Part shown: positions 8,766 to 21,089 of the stretch, piece by piece
Layout of the letters: each line of letters starts with the position of its first letter
How positions within the stretch are numbered: the stretch's first letter is position 1
Assembly (NCBI RefSeq): GCF_003635045.1
Contig: NZ_RBXT01000001.1
Coordinates: 1,798,001-1,862,000, forward strand
DNA: 64,000 nt
Reading direction: 5' to 3'
From: Terracoccus luteus
GTDB lineage: Bacteria > Actinomycetota > Actinomycetes > Actinomycetales > Dermatophilaceae
The notes under the pieces: model-generated
What the model was told of the DNA's origin: nothing
Seen by the model: the letters and a program-made list of their open reading frames with translations, nothing else
The model's database searches: none
Made by a program: the position numbers and the translations under genes

Positions 8766-9986
8766 TCAGGCGCCGAGGGCGGACCTCAGCGCGTCCACAC
8801 GGTCGGTGCGCTCCCACGTGAAGGGGTTCTCGACGCCGGGCGCCGAGGTGCGGCCGAAGTGCCCGTAGGCGGCGGTCGGCTTGTAGATCGGGCGCAGCAG
8901 GTCGAGCGCCTCGACGATGGCGGCGGGGCGCAGGTCGAAGACCGTCGTGATGGCGTCCTGGATGGCGTCGACCGGCTTGGTCTCGGTGCCGAAGGTCTCG
9001 ACGTAGAGGCCGACCGGCTGGGCCTTGCCGATGGCGTACGCGACCTGCACCTCGCAGCGACGGGCCAGACCGGCGGCGACGATGTTCTTCGCGACCCAGC
9101 GCATGGCGTAGGCGGCCGAGCGGTCGACCTTGCTCGGGTCCTTGCCCGAGAAGGCGCCACCGCCGTGGCGGGCCATGCCGCCGTAGGTGTCGACGATGAT
9201 CTTGCGGCCGGTGAGCCCGGCGTCGCCCATCGGGCCGCCGATCTCGAAACGGCCGGTCGGGTTGATGAGGGCGCGGAAATCGCTCGTGTCGAGGTCCGTG
9301 CCGGCGGCCGCGAGCTCGGCGAGCACGGGCTCGAAGACGTGCGCCTTGATGTCGGGCTCGAGCATCCCCTCGAGCGAGACGTCGGGGGCGTGCTGGGTCG
9401 AGAGCACGACGGTGTCGAGGCGCACGGCCCGGTCGCCGTCGTAGGCGATGGTCACTTGGGTCTTGCCGTCGGGCCGCAGGTAGGCGACCTCCTCGCTCTT
9501 GCGCACGGTGGTGAGGCGCTCGGCGAGGCGGTGGGCGAGGTAGATCGGCAGCGGCAGCAGCTCGGCGGTGTCGTCGCAGGCGTAGCCGAACATCAGGCCC
9601 TGGTCGCCGGCGCCCTGGTTGTCGAGCGGGTCGACGCCGCCGTGGCGGTTCTCGTGCGCGGTGTCGACGCCCTGCGCGATGTCGGGCGACTGGGCGCCGA
9701 TGCTGATGGAGACGCCGCACGTGCGCCCGTCGAAGCCCTTCTGCGAGCCGTCGTACCCGACCTCGAGGATCGTGTCGCGCACGAGCTTGGGGATCTCGAC
9801 GTAGCCCGTCGTCGAGACCTCGCCCGCCACGTGCACGAGACCGGTCGTCACCATGGTCTCGACGGCCACCCGCGCCCGGGGGTCCTCGCGCAGCAGCGCG
9901 TCGAGGATCGAGTCGCTGATCTGGTCACAGATCTTGTCCGGGTGGCCCTCGGTGACGGACTCGGACGTGAACAGGCGTGCGGGCAC
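8766..9986 (-). CDS. metK: S-adenosylmethionine synthase
   Basis: Makes S-adenosylmethionine from ATP and methionine. It is 406 residues long, normal for the family. Motifs are [22 protein letters not shown] at the N-terminus, the [12 protein letters not shown] hexapeptide signature, and [16 protein letters not shown], the phosphate-binding loop. The GTG start is set by GGGAGAA a few bases upstream; the longer open frame to 10109 lacks family similarity. It lies between coaBC and priA in the usual actinobacterial order. I saw no SAM riboswitch in the leader. Confidence 0.97.
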   Translation of the reverse strand: MPARLFTSESVTEGHPDKICDQISDSILDALLREDPRARVAVETMVTTGLVHVAGEVSTTGYVEIPKLVRDTILEVGYDGSQKGFDGRTCGVSISIGAQSPDIAQGVDTAHENRHGGVDPLDNQGAGDQGLMFGYACDDTAELLPLPIYLAHRLAERLTTVRKSEEVAYLRPDGKTQVTIAYDGDRAVRLDTVVLSTQHAPDVSLEGMLEPDIKAHVFEPVLAELAAAGTDLDTSDFRALINPTGRFEIGGPMGDAGLTGRKIIVDTYGGMARHGGGAFSGKDPSKVDRSAAYAMRWVAKNIVAAGLARRCEVQVAYAIGKAQPVGLYVETFGTETKPVDAIQDAITTVFDLRPAAIVEALDLLRPIYKPTAAYGHFGRTSAPGVENPFTWERTDRVDALRSALGA

Positions 9987-10089
9987 TGACTTCTCCCTAG
10001 GTCGGGTTCGTGACAGGTCGTCGGGTCGGTCGTGAACGCCGGTGGATGCCGTGCACCCCGTCCGGGTGCGACCGTGCCGACCCGGGGCG

Positions 10090-10095
10090 AGCATA
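10090..10095 (-). promoter_or_regulatory. Candidate -10 hexamer TATGCT upstream of metK
   Basis: TATGCT lies about 100 nt before the metK start in the 190-bp coaBC-metK gap and is the best -10-like sequence there. The -35 region (around CTGCCG) is weak. Confidence 0.3.
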
Positions 10096-10179
10096 GCCGT
10101 CGCGACCACGGCAGCCGGGGGCCCGTCCGCCTCGCGGGTCCTCGCCCCGCAGGGGCCCGGACGTCACCGCGCCGGGCGG

Positions 10180-11544
10180 TCAGCCCAGGGCGTCGACGAC
10201 GGCGTCGAGCACGGCGTCGGCGACGACGTCCTTCGACGCCGGGCCGACGGAGAGCACTTCGTCGGTGCCGCGGCGCATGAGGTGCACCGTGTTCTCGTCC
10301 TGCCCGAAGGCCTTCCCGATGCCGACCTCGTTGACGACCTGCACGTCGCTCCCCTTGCGCGCGAACTTGGCCCGCGCGTGCTCGAGCACGCTGCCCTGCG
10401 CGTCGCCGGTCTCGGCCGCGAAGCTGACGATGACCGGCAGGGCCCGCCGACCGGCATCCTCACCCGCCCTGCCGGAGGACGTCGGGGCACCGTGGGTGTC
10501 GCGCTGCGCCACGAGGGAGCGCACGATGTCAGGGTTGGGGACGAGCTCGACGGTGAGGCCGGCGTCGGGGTCGGCGGCGTCCTTCTTGATCTTCGAGCCG
10601 CTCACCGTGGCCGGGCGGAAGTCGGCGGGGGCGGCGGCCATGACGACGGCGTCGGCGCCGGCGGCCGCGGTCAGCACCGCCTCCTGCAGCTCGGCGGTGG
10701 TCATCACCTCGACCACCCGGGCACCCGCCGGCGCTTCGAGGGTCACGTTGGCGGCGACGAGGGTGACGTCGGCTCCCCGTCGGAGGGCCGCCCGCGCGAT
10801 GGCCAGACCCTGCTTGCCCGAGCTGTGGTTGCCGAGGTAGCGCACCGGGTCGAGCGGCTCGCGCGTGCCGCCCGCCGAGACGACGACGTGGCGTCCGGCG
10901 AGATCGCCCGGAGAACCGGTGTCGCCCTCCGTGCCCGTCGTCGCTGCCATCTCCGTCGGAACCTCGGATGCCGTGAGGCCGGTGGTCGCGTGACCATCGA
11001 GCAGCTCGAGGCAGGCGGTGTAGATGTCGTCGGGCTCGGGCAGGCGACCCGGCCCGGTGTCGGTGCCCGTGAGGCGACCGGCCGCGGGTTCGATGACGTG
11101 GCAGCCGCGCTCGCGCAGGAGGGCGACGTTGGCCCGGGTGGCCGGGTGCTCCCACATCTCGGTGTGCATCGCCGGCGCGAAGACGACCGGGCAGCGGGCC
11201 GTCAGCAGGGTGTTGGTGAGCAGGTCGTTCGCGAGGCCGTGCGCGGCGCGGGCCAGGACGTCGGCCGTGGCCGGGGCGACGACGACGAGGTCGGCCGTCT
11301 TGCCGATGCGAACGTGCGGCACCTCGTGCACGCCGCTCCAGACGTCGGCGTGCACCGGCTTGCCCGAGAGGGCCGCCCACGTGGGGGCGCCCACGAACTC
11401 GAGGGCCGCGGCGGTCGGGACGACGGTGACGTCGTGGCCCGACTCGGTGAACAGCCGCAGCAGCAGGGCGGCCTTGTAGGCGGCGATACCCCCGGCGACG
11501 CCGAGGACGACGCGCTGGCCGCCAGTGCCCTGCGGCTGCGGCAC
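10180..11544 (-). CDS. coaBC: Bifunctional phosphopantothenoylcysteine decarboxylase / phosphopantothenate-cysteine ligase
   Basis: Carries out two steps of coenzyme A synthesis: CTP-dependent joining of cysteine to phosphopantothenate (CoaB, C-terminal) and FMN-dependent decarboxylation (CoaC, N-terminal). It is 454 residues long. The CoaC part has VAGGIAAYKAALLLRLF, the catalytic His in HEVPHVRIG, and PAMHTEMWEHPAT, where the usual Asn of PAMNxxMW is His, a variant seen in actinobacteria. The CoaB part has SAGGTREPLDPVRYLGNHSSGKQG and KIKK. A Thr/Gly-rich linker of about 20 residues joins the halves. It starts 8 nt after rpoZ. Confidence 0.95.
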   Translation of the reverse strand: MPQPQGTGGQRVVLGVAGGIAAYKAALLLRLFTESGHDVTVVPTAAALEFVGAPTWAALSGKPVHADVWSGVHEVPHVRIGKTADLVVVAPATADVLARAAHGLANDLLTNTLLTARCPVVFAPAMHTEMWEHPATRANVALLRERGCHVIEPAAGRLTGTDTGPGRLPEPDDIYTACLELLDGHATTGLTASEVPTEMAATTGTEGDTGSPGDLAGRHVVVSAGGTREPLDPVRYLGNHSSGKQGLAIARAALRRGADVTLVAANVTLEAPAGARVVEVMTTAELQEAVLTAAAGADAVVMAAAPADFRPATVSGSKIKKDAADPDAGLTVELVPNPDIVRSLVAQRDTHGAPTSSGRAGEDAGRRALPVIVSFAAETGDAQGSVLEHARAKFARKGSDVQVVNEVGIGKAFGQDENTVHLMRRGTDEVLSVGPASKDVVADAVLDAVVDALG

Positions 11545-11552
11545 GGCGGGGC

Positions 11553-11816
11553 TCAGGCCTCGGTCGGCTCGGAGGTGAGCAGGCCCTCGTTGATCTCGCG
11601 CAGAGAGATCGACAGCGGCTTCTCGTGGACCTCGGTCTCGACGAGCGGGCCGACGTAGTCGAGCAGGCCCTCCTGCAGCTGCGAGTAGTAGGCGTTGATC
11701 TGGCGCGCACGCTTGGCGGAGTAGATGACGAGCGCGTACTTGGAGTCGGCGATCGTCAGGAGGTCGTCGATCGGCGGGTTGGTGATGCCGATGGGAGCTG
11801 CCTGCGTACCGGACAC
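11553..11816 (-). CDS. rpoZ: RNA polymerase omega subunit
   Basis: An 87-residue omega subunit that helps assemble and stabilise the beta' subunit of RNA polymerase. The conserved core is [26 protein letters not shown], followed by [16 protein letters not shown]. It begins with GTG and sits between gmk and coaBC, a position conserved in actinobacteria. Cotranscription with coaBC is likely from the 8-nt gap. Confidence 0.95.
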   Translation of the reverse strand: MSGTQAAPIGITNPPIDDLLTIADSKYALVIYSAKRARQINAYYSQLQEGLLDYVGPLVETEVHEKPLSISLREINEGLLTSEPTEA

Positions 11817-11917
11817 GGTGATCTCGTTTCGTTCGGGTTCTCGTGGTCAGCGGGCGCCGTACGGGCCCGCCGGGCCGTGCGACGGCGGGTGGGCCGGACG
11901 CACGACGAGGTCGGGGC

Positions 11918-12520
11918 TCACCTCGCGGCCGGCCCCGACCGCATCAATGATACGAGTTCTTCGCTCGCCCGACGAACGTCGTCGTTGACGATGACCTCGT
12001 CGAACTCCGGCTGGGCGGCCAGCTCGGCCCGGGCGGTGGCGAGCCGTCGCTCCCGCTCGGCCTCGTCCTCGGTGCCGCGCCCGACGAGGCGGCGCACGAG
12101 CTCGTCCCAGCTCGGCGGGGCGAGGAAGACGAAGAGGGCGTCGGGCCACGACTCACGCACCTGGCGGGCCCCCTGCAGGTCGATCTCGAGGAGAGCGTCG
12201 CGGCCCTCGCGGACGGCCCGCTCGACGGGTCCGCGCGGGGTGCCGTACTTCGCGATGCCGTGCACGACGGCGTACTCGAGGAACTCCCCCGCGTCGACGA
12301 GGCGGTCGAACTCCTGGTCGTCGACGAAGTGGTAGTGCACACCGTCGACCTCGCCGGGCCGCGGGCGGCGGGTCGTCATCGACACGGAGAACCAGATGCC
12401 GGGGAAGTGCGTGCGCACGTAGGCGGACATGGTCCCCTTGCCCACGGCGGTCGGGCCCGCCAGCACGACGAGGCGTCCGCGGCGAGGTGCGGCCACGGGC
12501 GCGACAGGCTCGGTGCTCAC
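11918..12520 (-). CDS. gmk: Guanylate kinase
   Basis: Phosphorylates GMP to GDP with ATP. It is 200 residues long with the P-loop AGPTAVGKGTM (residues 21-31), the GMP-binding SVSMTTRRPRPGEVDGVHYHFV, and LLEIDLQGARQVRE. The GTG start overlaps the stop of mihF (GTGA at 12517-12520), so the two are translationally coupled. About 100 bp separate it from rpoZ. Confidence 0.97.
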   Translation of the reverse strand: MSTEPVAPVAAPRRGRLVVLAGPTAVGKGTMSAYVRTHFPGIWFSVSMTTRRPRPGEVDGVHYHFVDDQEFDRLVDAGEFLEYAVVHGIAKYGTPRGPVERAVREGRDALLEIDLQGARQVRESWPDALFVFLAPPSWDELVRRLVGRGTEDEAERERRLATARAELAAQPEFDEVIVNDDVRRASEELVSLMRSGPAAR

Positions 12521-12834
12521 GGTCGCTCGAAACGGCGGAGCAGGGCGGCGACCTGGTTGGCCCCGAGCCCACGCACGCGACGCGACTCGGCGATGCCGAC
12601 CTCGGCCATGATGGCGCGAGCCCGGACCCGACCGACCCCGGGCATCGCCTCGAGCAGCTCGGTGACCTTCATCTTGCCCACGACCGGGTCGGTGCGACCG
12701 CCCTCGATGACCTCGGACAGCGAACCGCTCGAGTACTTGAGCCGGTTCTTCACCGCGGCCCGTTCGCGACGAGCGGCGGCGGCCTTCTCGAGTGCCTGGG
12801 CGCGCTGCTCGGGGGTGAGCGGGGGTAGAGCCAC
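12517..12834 (-). CDS. mihF: Actinobacterial integration host factor (mIHF)
   Basis: A 105-residue nucleoid-associated DNA-binding protein, not homologous to enterobacterial IHF. It shows the family signature: basic helix (RRERAAVKNRLKYSSGSLSEVIE), then MKVTELLEAMPGVGRVRARAIMAEVGIAESRRVRGLGANQ, a helix-two-turns-helix motif ending in the minor-groove hairpin. The chosen GTG gives VALPPLTPEQRAQAL; a longer frame to 12876 is not family-like. mihF-gmk is a conserved actinobacterial pair. A TTGCGA / TAGGTT promoter stands upstream. Confidence 0.95.
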   Translation of the reverse strand: MALPPLTPEQRAQALEKAAAARRERAAVKNRLKYSSGSLSEVIEGGRTDPVVGKMKVTELLEAMPGVGRVRARAIMAEVGIAESRRVRGLGANQVAALLRRFERP

Positions 12835-12912
12835 GGTCGACGGTCTCCTCGGTGGCGAGCGCGGGTGGGCTCGCATCGTGCGGGGGCTGGGCGGTACGGG
12901 TGTCCTGCTCCG

Positions 12913-12942
12913 AACCTAGCGAGGTGGTCGCCGCGGTCGCAA
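12913..12942 (-). promoter_or_regulatory. Promoter of the mihF-gmk operon
   Basis: TTGCGA, an 18-nt spacer and TAGGTT on the minus strand, the best two-box promoter in the window. It would give a leader of about 70 nt for mihF and also drive gmk. Confidence 0.5.
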
Positions 12943-12953
12943 CGCGGCCCGCG

Positions 12954-13448
12954 TCAGCCGCCCGCGCCCGAGCCGCCGGCCAGGTCGACCTGGCACGTGC
13001 TCTTGGCGTGCTCCTCGATCGTCTGGGCGTTCTGGCGCAGCGTGCTCAGCTCCCCGGTGAGGGCCGTGAGGTCGCGGTTGCCCGAGGTGAACTTCTCGTA
13101 GACCTGCTCGAGCGAGGCCCACTGCTGCTTGACCTGCTCGGGCGCGACGGCCTCGATCGACTTGACGGTCTCGACGAACTTCGCCGCCGTGCCGCTGTCG
13201 GCCAGCGACGCCCCCGCGTCGCTCCAGGCGGTCGTCGCGTTGCGCAGGGCCGCGCAGTAGGCGTCCGACCCCGCCGACGAGGCGGCCGACGCGCCGGCCG
13301 AGGCGGCGGCCCCGGCCGCGGCACCGGCGGTGTCGGAGACGGCCGAGCAGGCGCCCGCACCGAGGAGGGTCGCGGCGGCGAGGGCGGCCGTGACCACGCC
13401 GCGGCGCGCGCGCGTCGAGGTGACCGGGGGGCGGAGGGAGCGGCTCAT
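12954..13448 (-). CDS. Small exported or lipid-anchored protein of unknown function
   Basis: A 164-residue protein with an N-terminal export signal: basic RARRG, then VVTAALAAATLLGAGAC. Cys near residue 31 could be lipidated, but the lipobox (AGAC) lacks the usual Leu at -3, so plain secretion is possible. An Ala/Gly/Ser stretch follows, then a soluble helical domain (ALRNATTAWSDAGASL ... EQVKQQWASLEQVYEKFTSG) with heptad-like spacing and two Cys, at about 69 and 155. No known family was recognised. It lies between mihF and pyrF. Confidence 0.75.
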   Translation of the reverse strand: MSRSLRPPVTSTRARRGVVTAALAAATLLGAGACSAVSDTAGAAAGAAASAGASAASSAGSDAYCAALRNATTAWSDAGASLADSGTAAKFVETVKSIEAVAPEQVKQQWASLEQVYEKFTSGNRDLTALTGELSTLRQNAQTIEEHAKSTCQVDLAGGSGAGG

Positions 13449-13454
13449 GGCCTC

Positions 13455-13460
13455 ACCGTA
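13455..13460 (-). promoter_or_regulatory. -10-like TACGGT before the small exported protein
   Basis: TACGGT ends exactly 6 nt before the ATG of the exported-protein gene, the spacing expected of a leaderless transcript. Confidence 0.4.
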
Positions 13461-13577
13461 GGTCCGTTCTCTGTGCACGGTCGTCCTCCCGCGGTCGCAC
13501 CCCGGGTGGAGGTGATGCGCGACCACGGGTGGTCGCGGATCACCTCCGCCCGAACGACCCGACGCGCTCAACCCCGA

Positions 13578-13642
13578 ACCGTCGAGAGGCCATTTCCCGA
13601 CGCACTCCACCCCCTGACCGTCGAGAGGCCACTTCCCGACGC
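13578..13642. repeat. Two 26-bp direct repeats with core CCGTCGAGAGGCCA
   Basis: ACCGTCGAGAGGCCATTTCC and its one-base variant (T to C in the last ATTT), each continuing CGACGC, lie 39 bp apart (13578-13603 and 13617-13642) between pyrF and the small exported-protein gene. The same core recurs at 24366-24423 and, with one change, at 24220-24232. No dyad symmetry large enough for a terminator is seen. Confidence 0.8.
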
Positions 13643-13659
13643 CTCCGGGGCGGGCGACG

Positions 13660-14520
13660 TCAGGCCGAGAGCGACTCGGCCAGCTCGCCGGCGAGGCGAC
13701 GGGCGTGCTCACGCAGCGCACCGGCATCCGGGCCCGACTGCAACAGCTCACGGCTCGACGACACGAGCACCTGCGACAGGGCTGGCCCGAAGGTCGCGCG
13801 CAGCTGGTCGACGGTGCCGCCCTGCGCGCCGAAACCCGGCGCGAGCACCGGCGTCGCCGCCGTGACGAGGTCGAGGCCGAGGTCGCTGACGGCGGTGCCG
13901 ACGGTCGCGCCGACGACGAGCCCGACGCTGCCGAGCGAGCCACGCTCACGGGCCAGCGCGTTGTCGACCGTCGCCCCCTCGACGACCGAGGCGGCCACGG
14001 AGCCGGGGCCGTGCCGCGGCACGGCGTGCTGCACCGAGGCGCCCTCGGGGTTCGAGGTGAGGGCGAGGACGAAGACGCCGCGACCGGTGCGGTCGGCCAG
14101 GTCGAGCGCGGGGCGCAGCGACTCGTAGCCCAGGTACGGGCTCACGGTGAGCGCGTCGGCGGGCGCCACGGCGTCGGGCCCGAGGAACGCCTCCGCGTAG
14201 GCGCTCATCGTCGAGCCGATGTCGCCGCGCTTGGCGTCGAGCAGCGTCAGCGTGCCCGCGTCGTGCAGGTCGGTCAACGCCCGCTCGAGCACGGCGATCC
14301 CCCGGCTGCCGAACACCTCGAAGAAGGCCGACTGCGGCTTGACCACGGCCACCTGCCCGCCGAACGCCTCGACGCACGTCATGGTGAAGCGCTCGAGACC
14401 GGCGAGGTCGTAGGTCAGGCCCCACGCCTCGACGAGCGACCGGTGCGGGTCGAGGCCGGCGCAGAGCGGGCCGCGGGACTGCATGGCCCGCTGCAACCGC
14501 GTGCCGAACGGTGACGTCAT
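13660..14520 (-). CDS. pyrF: Orotidine 5'-phosphate decarboxylase
   Basis: Last step of UMP synthesis. It is 286 residues long and of the actinobacterial type-2 OMP decarboxylase form. Key sequences are PLCAGLDPHRSLVEAWG at the N-terminus, VVKPQSAFFE, and the catalytic LLDAKRGDIGSTMSAYA with Asp-Lys-x-x-Asp. The ATG overlaps the pyrD stop (ATGA), so it is the last gene of the coupled pyr operon. Reading further upstream in this frame only shadows pyrD. Confidence 0.95.
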   Translation of the reverse strand: MTSPFGTRLQRAMQSRGPLCAGLDPHRSLVEAWGLTYDLAGLERFTMTCVEAFGGQVAVVKPQSAFFEVFGSRGIAVLERALTDLHDAGTLTLLDAKRGDIGSTMSAYAEAFLGPDAVAPADALTVSPYLGYESLRPALDLADRTGRGVFVLALTSNPEGASVQHAVPRHGPGSVAASVVEGATVDNALARERGSLGSVGLVVGATVGTAVSDLGLDLVTAATPVLAPGFGAQGGTVDQLRATFGPALSQVLVSSSRELLQSGPDAGALREHARRLAGELAESLSA

Positions 14521-15476
14521 GACTCCCCCTGCCGTCCGTGCGCGATGCCGACGACCTCGTCGAAGGTGGCGAAGCCCTTCTCCTCGAGCAGACCGGTGAG
14601 CTCGCGTAGCACGCGCACCGGTGCGGTCGGGTCGTTGAAGCTGGCCGTCCCGACCTGCACGGCGCTGGCGCCCGCGGCGACGAGCTCGAGCGCGTCGGTG
14701 CCCGTGCGTACGCCGCCCACCCCGATGATCGGCACGGTCGGCATGCGGCCCTCGTCCATCGCCGCGCGCACCTGCCACACGGCACGCACCGCGACGGGCC
14801 GGATGCCGGGTCCGCTCAGCCCGCCGGTCACCCCACCGAGGTGGGGGCGCAGCCGGTCGGTGTCGATGCTCATGCCGAGCAGGGTGTTGATCATCGTGAG
14901 GCCGTCGGCACCCGCCTTGACGCAGGCCGCCGCGATGGCCGTGATGTCGGTGACGTCGGGGCTCAGCTTGGCGAAGATCGGCACGTCGCGCGGCACCTGC
15001 TCGCGCACGAGGGCGATGACCTTCGCGGACGACAGCGGGTCGCAGGCGAAGACGAGACCGCGGTTGGCGACGTTGGGGCACGAGATGTTGACCTCGACGC
15101 CGGCCACGCAGCCGAAGGCGTCGCTCGAGCGCAGAACCGCTGCCACGTGGGCGAACTCGGTCGCCGAGCCCCCGGCGATCGACGGCAGTACCGTCGCCCC
15201 GACCGACGCCAGCCAGGGCAGGTCGTGCTCGACGAACGCCTGGATGCCCGGCCCCTGAAGGCCGATCGAGTTGAGCATCCCTGACGGCGTCTCGGCCATG
15301 CGCGGGGTGCCGCGACCCGAACGCGGCTCGGACATCACCGACTTCGTCACGAACGCGCCCAGCTCGGAGACGTCGAAGAAGCGGTGCAGCTCCTGCCCGT
15401 TGGCCGCGCAGCCGGATGCCGTCATGAGCGGGTTCGCGAGACGGCGGGCCCCCAGCGTGGTGGACATGTCGACCAT
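14517..15476 (-). CDS. pyrD: Dihydroorotate dehydrogenase, type 1B catalytic subunit
   Basis: Oxidises dihydroorotate to orotate with FMN and passes electrons to PyrK. It is 319 residues long. It has LANPLMTASGCAANGQE, FVTKSVM, VEVNISCPNVANRG with the catalytic Cys of class 1 enzymes, and the FMN phosphate loops IIGVGGVRTG and AVQVGTASF. The ATG shares its first base with the pyrK stop (TGATG). A second ATG three codons in is an alternative start. Pairing with PyrK argues for a cytosolic NAD-dependent 1B enzyme rather than the membrane quinone type. Confidence 0.95.
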   Translation of the reverse strand: MVDMSTTLGARRLANPLMTASGCAANGQELHRFFDVSELGAFVTKSVMSEPRSGRGTPRMAETPSGMLNSIGLQGPGIQAFVEHDLPWLASVGATVLPSIAGGSATEFAHVAAVLRSSDAFGCVAGVEVNISCPNVANRGLVFACDPLSSAKVIALVREQVPRDVPIFAKLSPDVTDITAIAAACVKAGADGLTMINTLLGMSIDTDRLRPHLGGVTGGLSGPGIRPVAVRAVWQVRAAMDEGRMPTVPIIGVGGVRTGTDALELVAAGASAVQVGTASFNDPTAPVRVLRELTGLLEEKGFATFDEVVGIAHGRQGES

Positions 15477-16392
15477 CAGCGCGTCACCGCCCGGGGGGCG
15501 CCGACGGCATCCGGTGGCACGACCGCGCCGGTGGGCGTGACGGCGTCCCAGCGCACGCGGTCGCCGCGGAACACCGGCCCCTCGACGCACGAGCGGACCA
15601 TGCGGGTGAGGCCGTCGCTGCCGACCACCGGCATGACGCAGGTCATGCAGATGCCGATGCCGCAGGCCATGGCCTCCTCGACCGCGACCTGGGCCACCGC
15701 CCCGTGCGCCGCCGCGACGTCGCTGACCGCGCGCAGCATGCCCATCGGACCGCAGGCGTAGACGACGCCGGCACCGCGGCGGTCGATGACGTCGGGCAGC
15801 ACGTCGCTGACCCAGCCCTTCACGCCGGCGCTCCCGTCGTCGGTCGTCACGGTGACGCCGTCGCAGCTGCGTCGGGCCTCGAGCACACCGAACAGGCGGT
15901 CCTCGCTGGCGGCCCCGAGCACGATGTCGACGGTGCAGCCGCGCTCCCGCAGCTCGCCGGCGAGCCAGAACAGCGGGGCGCTGCCGTAGCCGCCGCCGAC
16001 GAGGACGCACGGCACCGGCGCGGTCGGCAGCGGGAAGGCGCGCCCGACCGGTCCGACGACGTCGATGCGGTCGTGCACCTGCCGCGAGGTGATCCACCGC
16101 GTGCCGGCCCCGACGGCCGAGACGACGATCTCGACGGTGCCCCCCGCGCCGTTCGACGACGGGCCCGGGGTCACCTTGTGGATCGAGAACGACCGCCGCA
16201 GAAGCGTCCCCGACGACTCGTCACCGACGGCGAGGGCGACGAACTGGCCCGGTCTCGCCAGGCCGGCCACGCCGGGCGAGGCGAGGGTCAGGTGCTGGTA
16301 GGCACCCACCCGCGTGGTGGCGACGAGCTCGGCCTGCTCCTGCACGACCCGCGCCCGCCGTGCGGCCGAGACCGGCTGGGTGGGCAGGTCGT

Positions 16393-16396
<4 letters not shown>
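15476..16396 (-). CDS. pyrK: Dihydroorotate dehydrogenase electron-transfer subunit
   Basis: A 306-residue iron-sulfur flavoprotein that carries electrons from PyrD to NAD. Its order is a ferredoxin-reductase FAD domain ([24 protein letters not shown]), an NAD domain ([16 protein letters not shown]), and a 2Fe-2S cluster site with the [12 protein letters not shown] cysteines and a fourth in [10 protein letters not shown]. Overlaps join it to carB upstream (ATGA) and pyrD downstream (TGATG). Confidence 0.93.
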
Positions 16397-19829
<3,433 letters not shown>

Positions 19830-19830
<1 letters not shown>

Positions 19831-21089
19831 CAGGCCCGCTCCTCCTGCTGCTGGTGGTCGGTGGTCCGCTCGGTCATGAGCTGGGTGAATCGGTCGAAGA
19901 GGTAGCCGGCGTCGTGCGGGCCGGCCGCGGCCTCGGGGTGGTACTGCACGGAGTAGGCCGGCGCGTCGAGCAGCTCGAGGCCCTCGACGACGTCGTCGTT
20001 GAGGCAGACGTGCGACACGCGGGCGCGACCGAAGGGGGTCTCGGTCTCGCGGTCGGTCGGGGCGTCGACGGCGAAGCCGTGGTTGTGGGCGGTGACCTCG
20101 ACCTTGCCGGTCGTGCGGTCCATGACCGGCTGGTTGATGCCGCGGTGGCCGTACTTGAGCTTGTACGTGCCGAAGCCGAGGGCGCGGCCGAGCAGCTGGT
20201 TGCCGAAGCAGATGCCGAAGAAGGGGATGCCGCGGCGCAGCACCTCCTGCAGGAGCGTCACCTCGTGGTCGGCGCTGGCGGGGTCGCCCGGGCCGTTGGA
20301 GAAGAAGACCCCGTCGGGCCCCCCGTCGCCGACCGCGAGGACGTCCTCGATGCCGGAGGTGGCGGGCAGCACGTGCACCTCGATACCTCGCTCGGCGAGG
20401 CGCTGCGGGGTCATCGCCTTGATGCCGAGGTCGACGGCGGCGACGGTGAAGCGCCGCTCCCCCACCGCCGGCACGACGTAGGCCTCGTCGGTGCTGACCT
20501 CGGCCGCGAGGGCGGCTCCGCTCATGCGGGGGCTGGTGCGCACGGTCTCGAGCAGCTCGGACTCGGGCCGGCCGGCGGCGTCGCCGCTGAAGAGGCCGAC
20601 CCGCATCGAGCCGCGCTCGCGCAGGTGCCGGGTCAGGGCCCGGGTGTCGAGGCCGCAGACGCCGACGACGTCCTGGGCCGCGAGCTCGTCCTCGAGCTCG
20701 CGGGTGGCGCGCCAGCTCGAGCTGCGCAGGGCGGGGTCACGCACGACGTAGCCGGCCGCCCAGATGCGGCCGCTCTCGTCGTCCTCGTCGTTCCAGCCGG
20801 TGTTGCCGACGTGGGGGGCCGTCATGACGATGACCTGACGGTGGTAGCTCGGGTCGGTGAGCGTCTCCTGGTAGCCGGTCATGCCGGTCGAGAAGACGGC
20901 CTCGCCGACGGTCTCTCCGACGGCGCCGTAGGAGCGGCCGCGGAACGTGCGCCCGTCCTCGAGCACGAGCAGGGCGGGCTCGCGGCGACGTCGGTCGAGC
21001 AGGGACGACGCCCCGGCGGTCGCGGCGCCCGGTGCGCCCGCTGCACCCGGGCTCGTCGTGGTCGGGCTGGTCTCCGTCGTGGTCGTCAC
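19830..21089 (-). CDS. carA: Carbamoyl-phosphate synthase small subunit
   Basis: Glutamine amidotransferase subunit, 419 residues. The N-terminal small domain ([33 protein letters not shown]) precedes a class I glutaminase with the nucleophile Cys in [12 protein letters not shown], and His and Glu in [11 protein letters not shown]. The first 35 residues are a Thr/Ala-rich extension absent from many homologues. The GTG overlaps the pyrC stop (GTGA), which is why it was preferred over the longer open frame. Confidence 0.96.

Noticed and set aside
9990-10179. SAM riboswitch upstream of metK
   Set aside because: The 190-bp leader showed none of the conserved SAM riboswitch sequences by eye. A covariance-model search would settle it.
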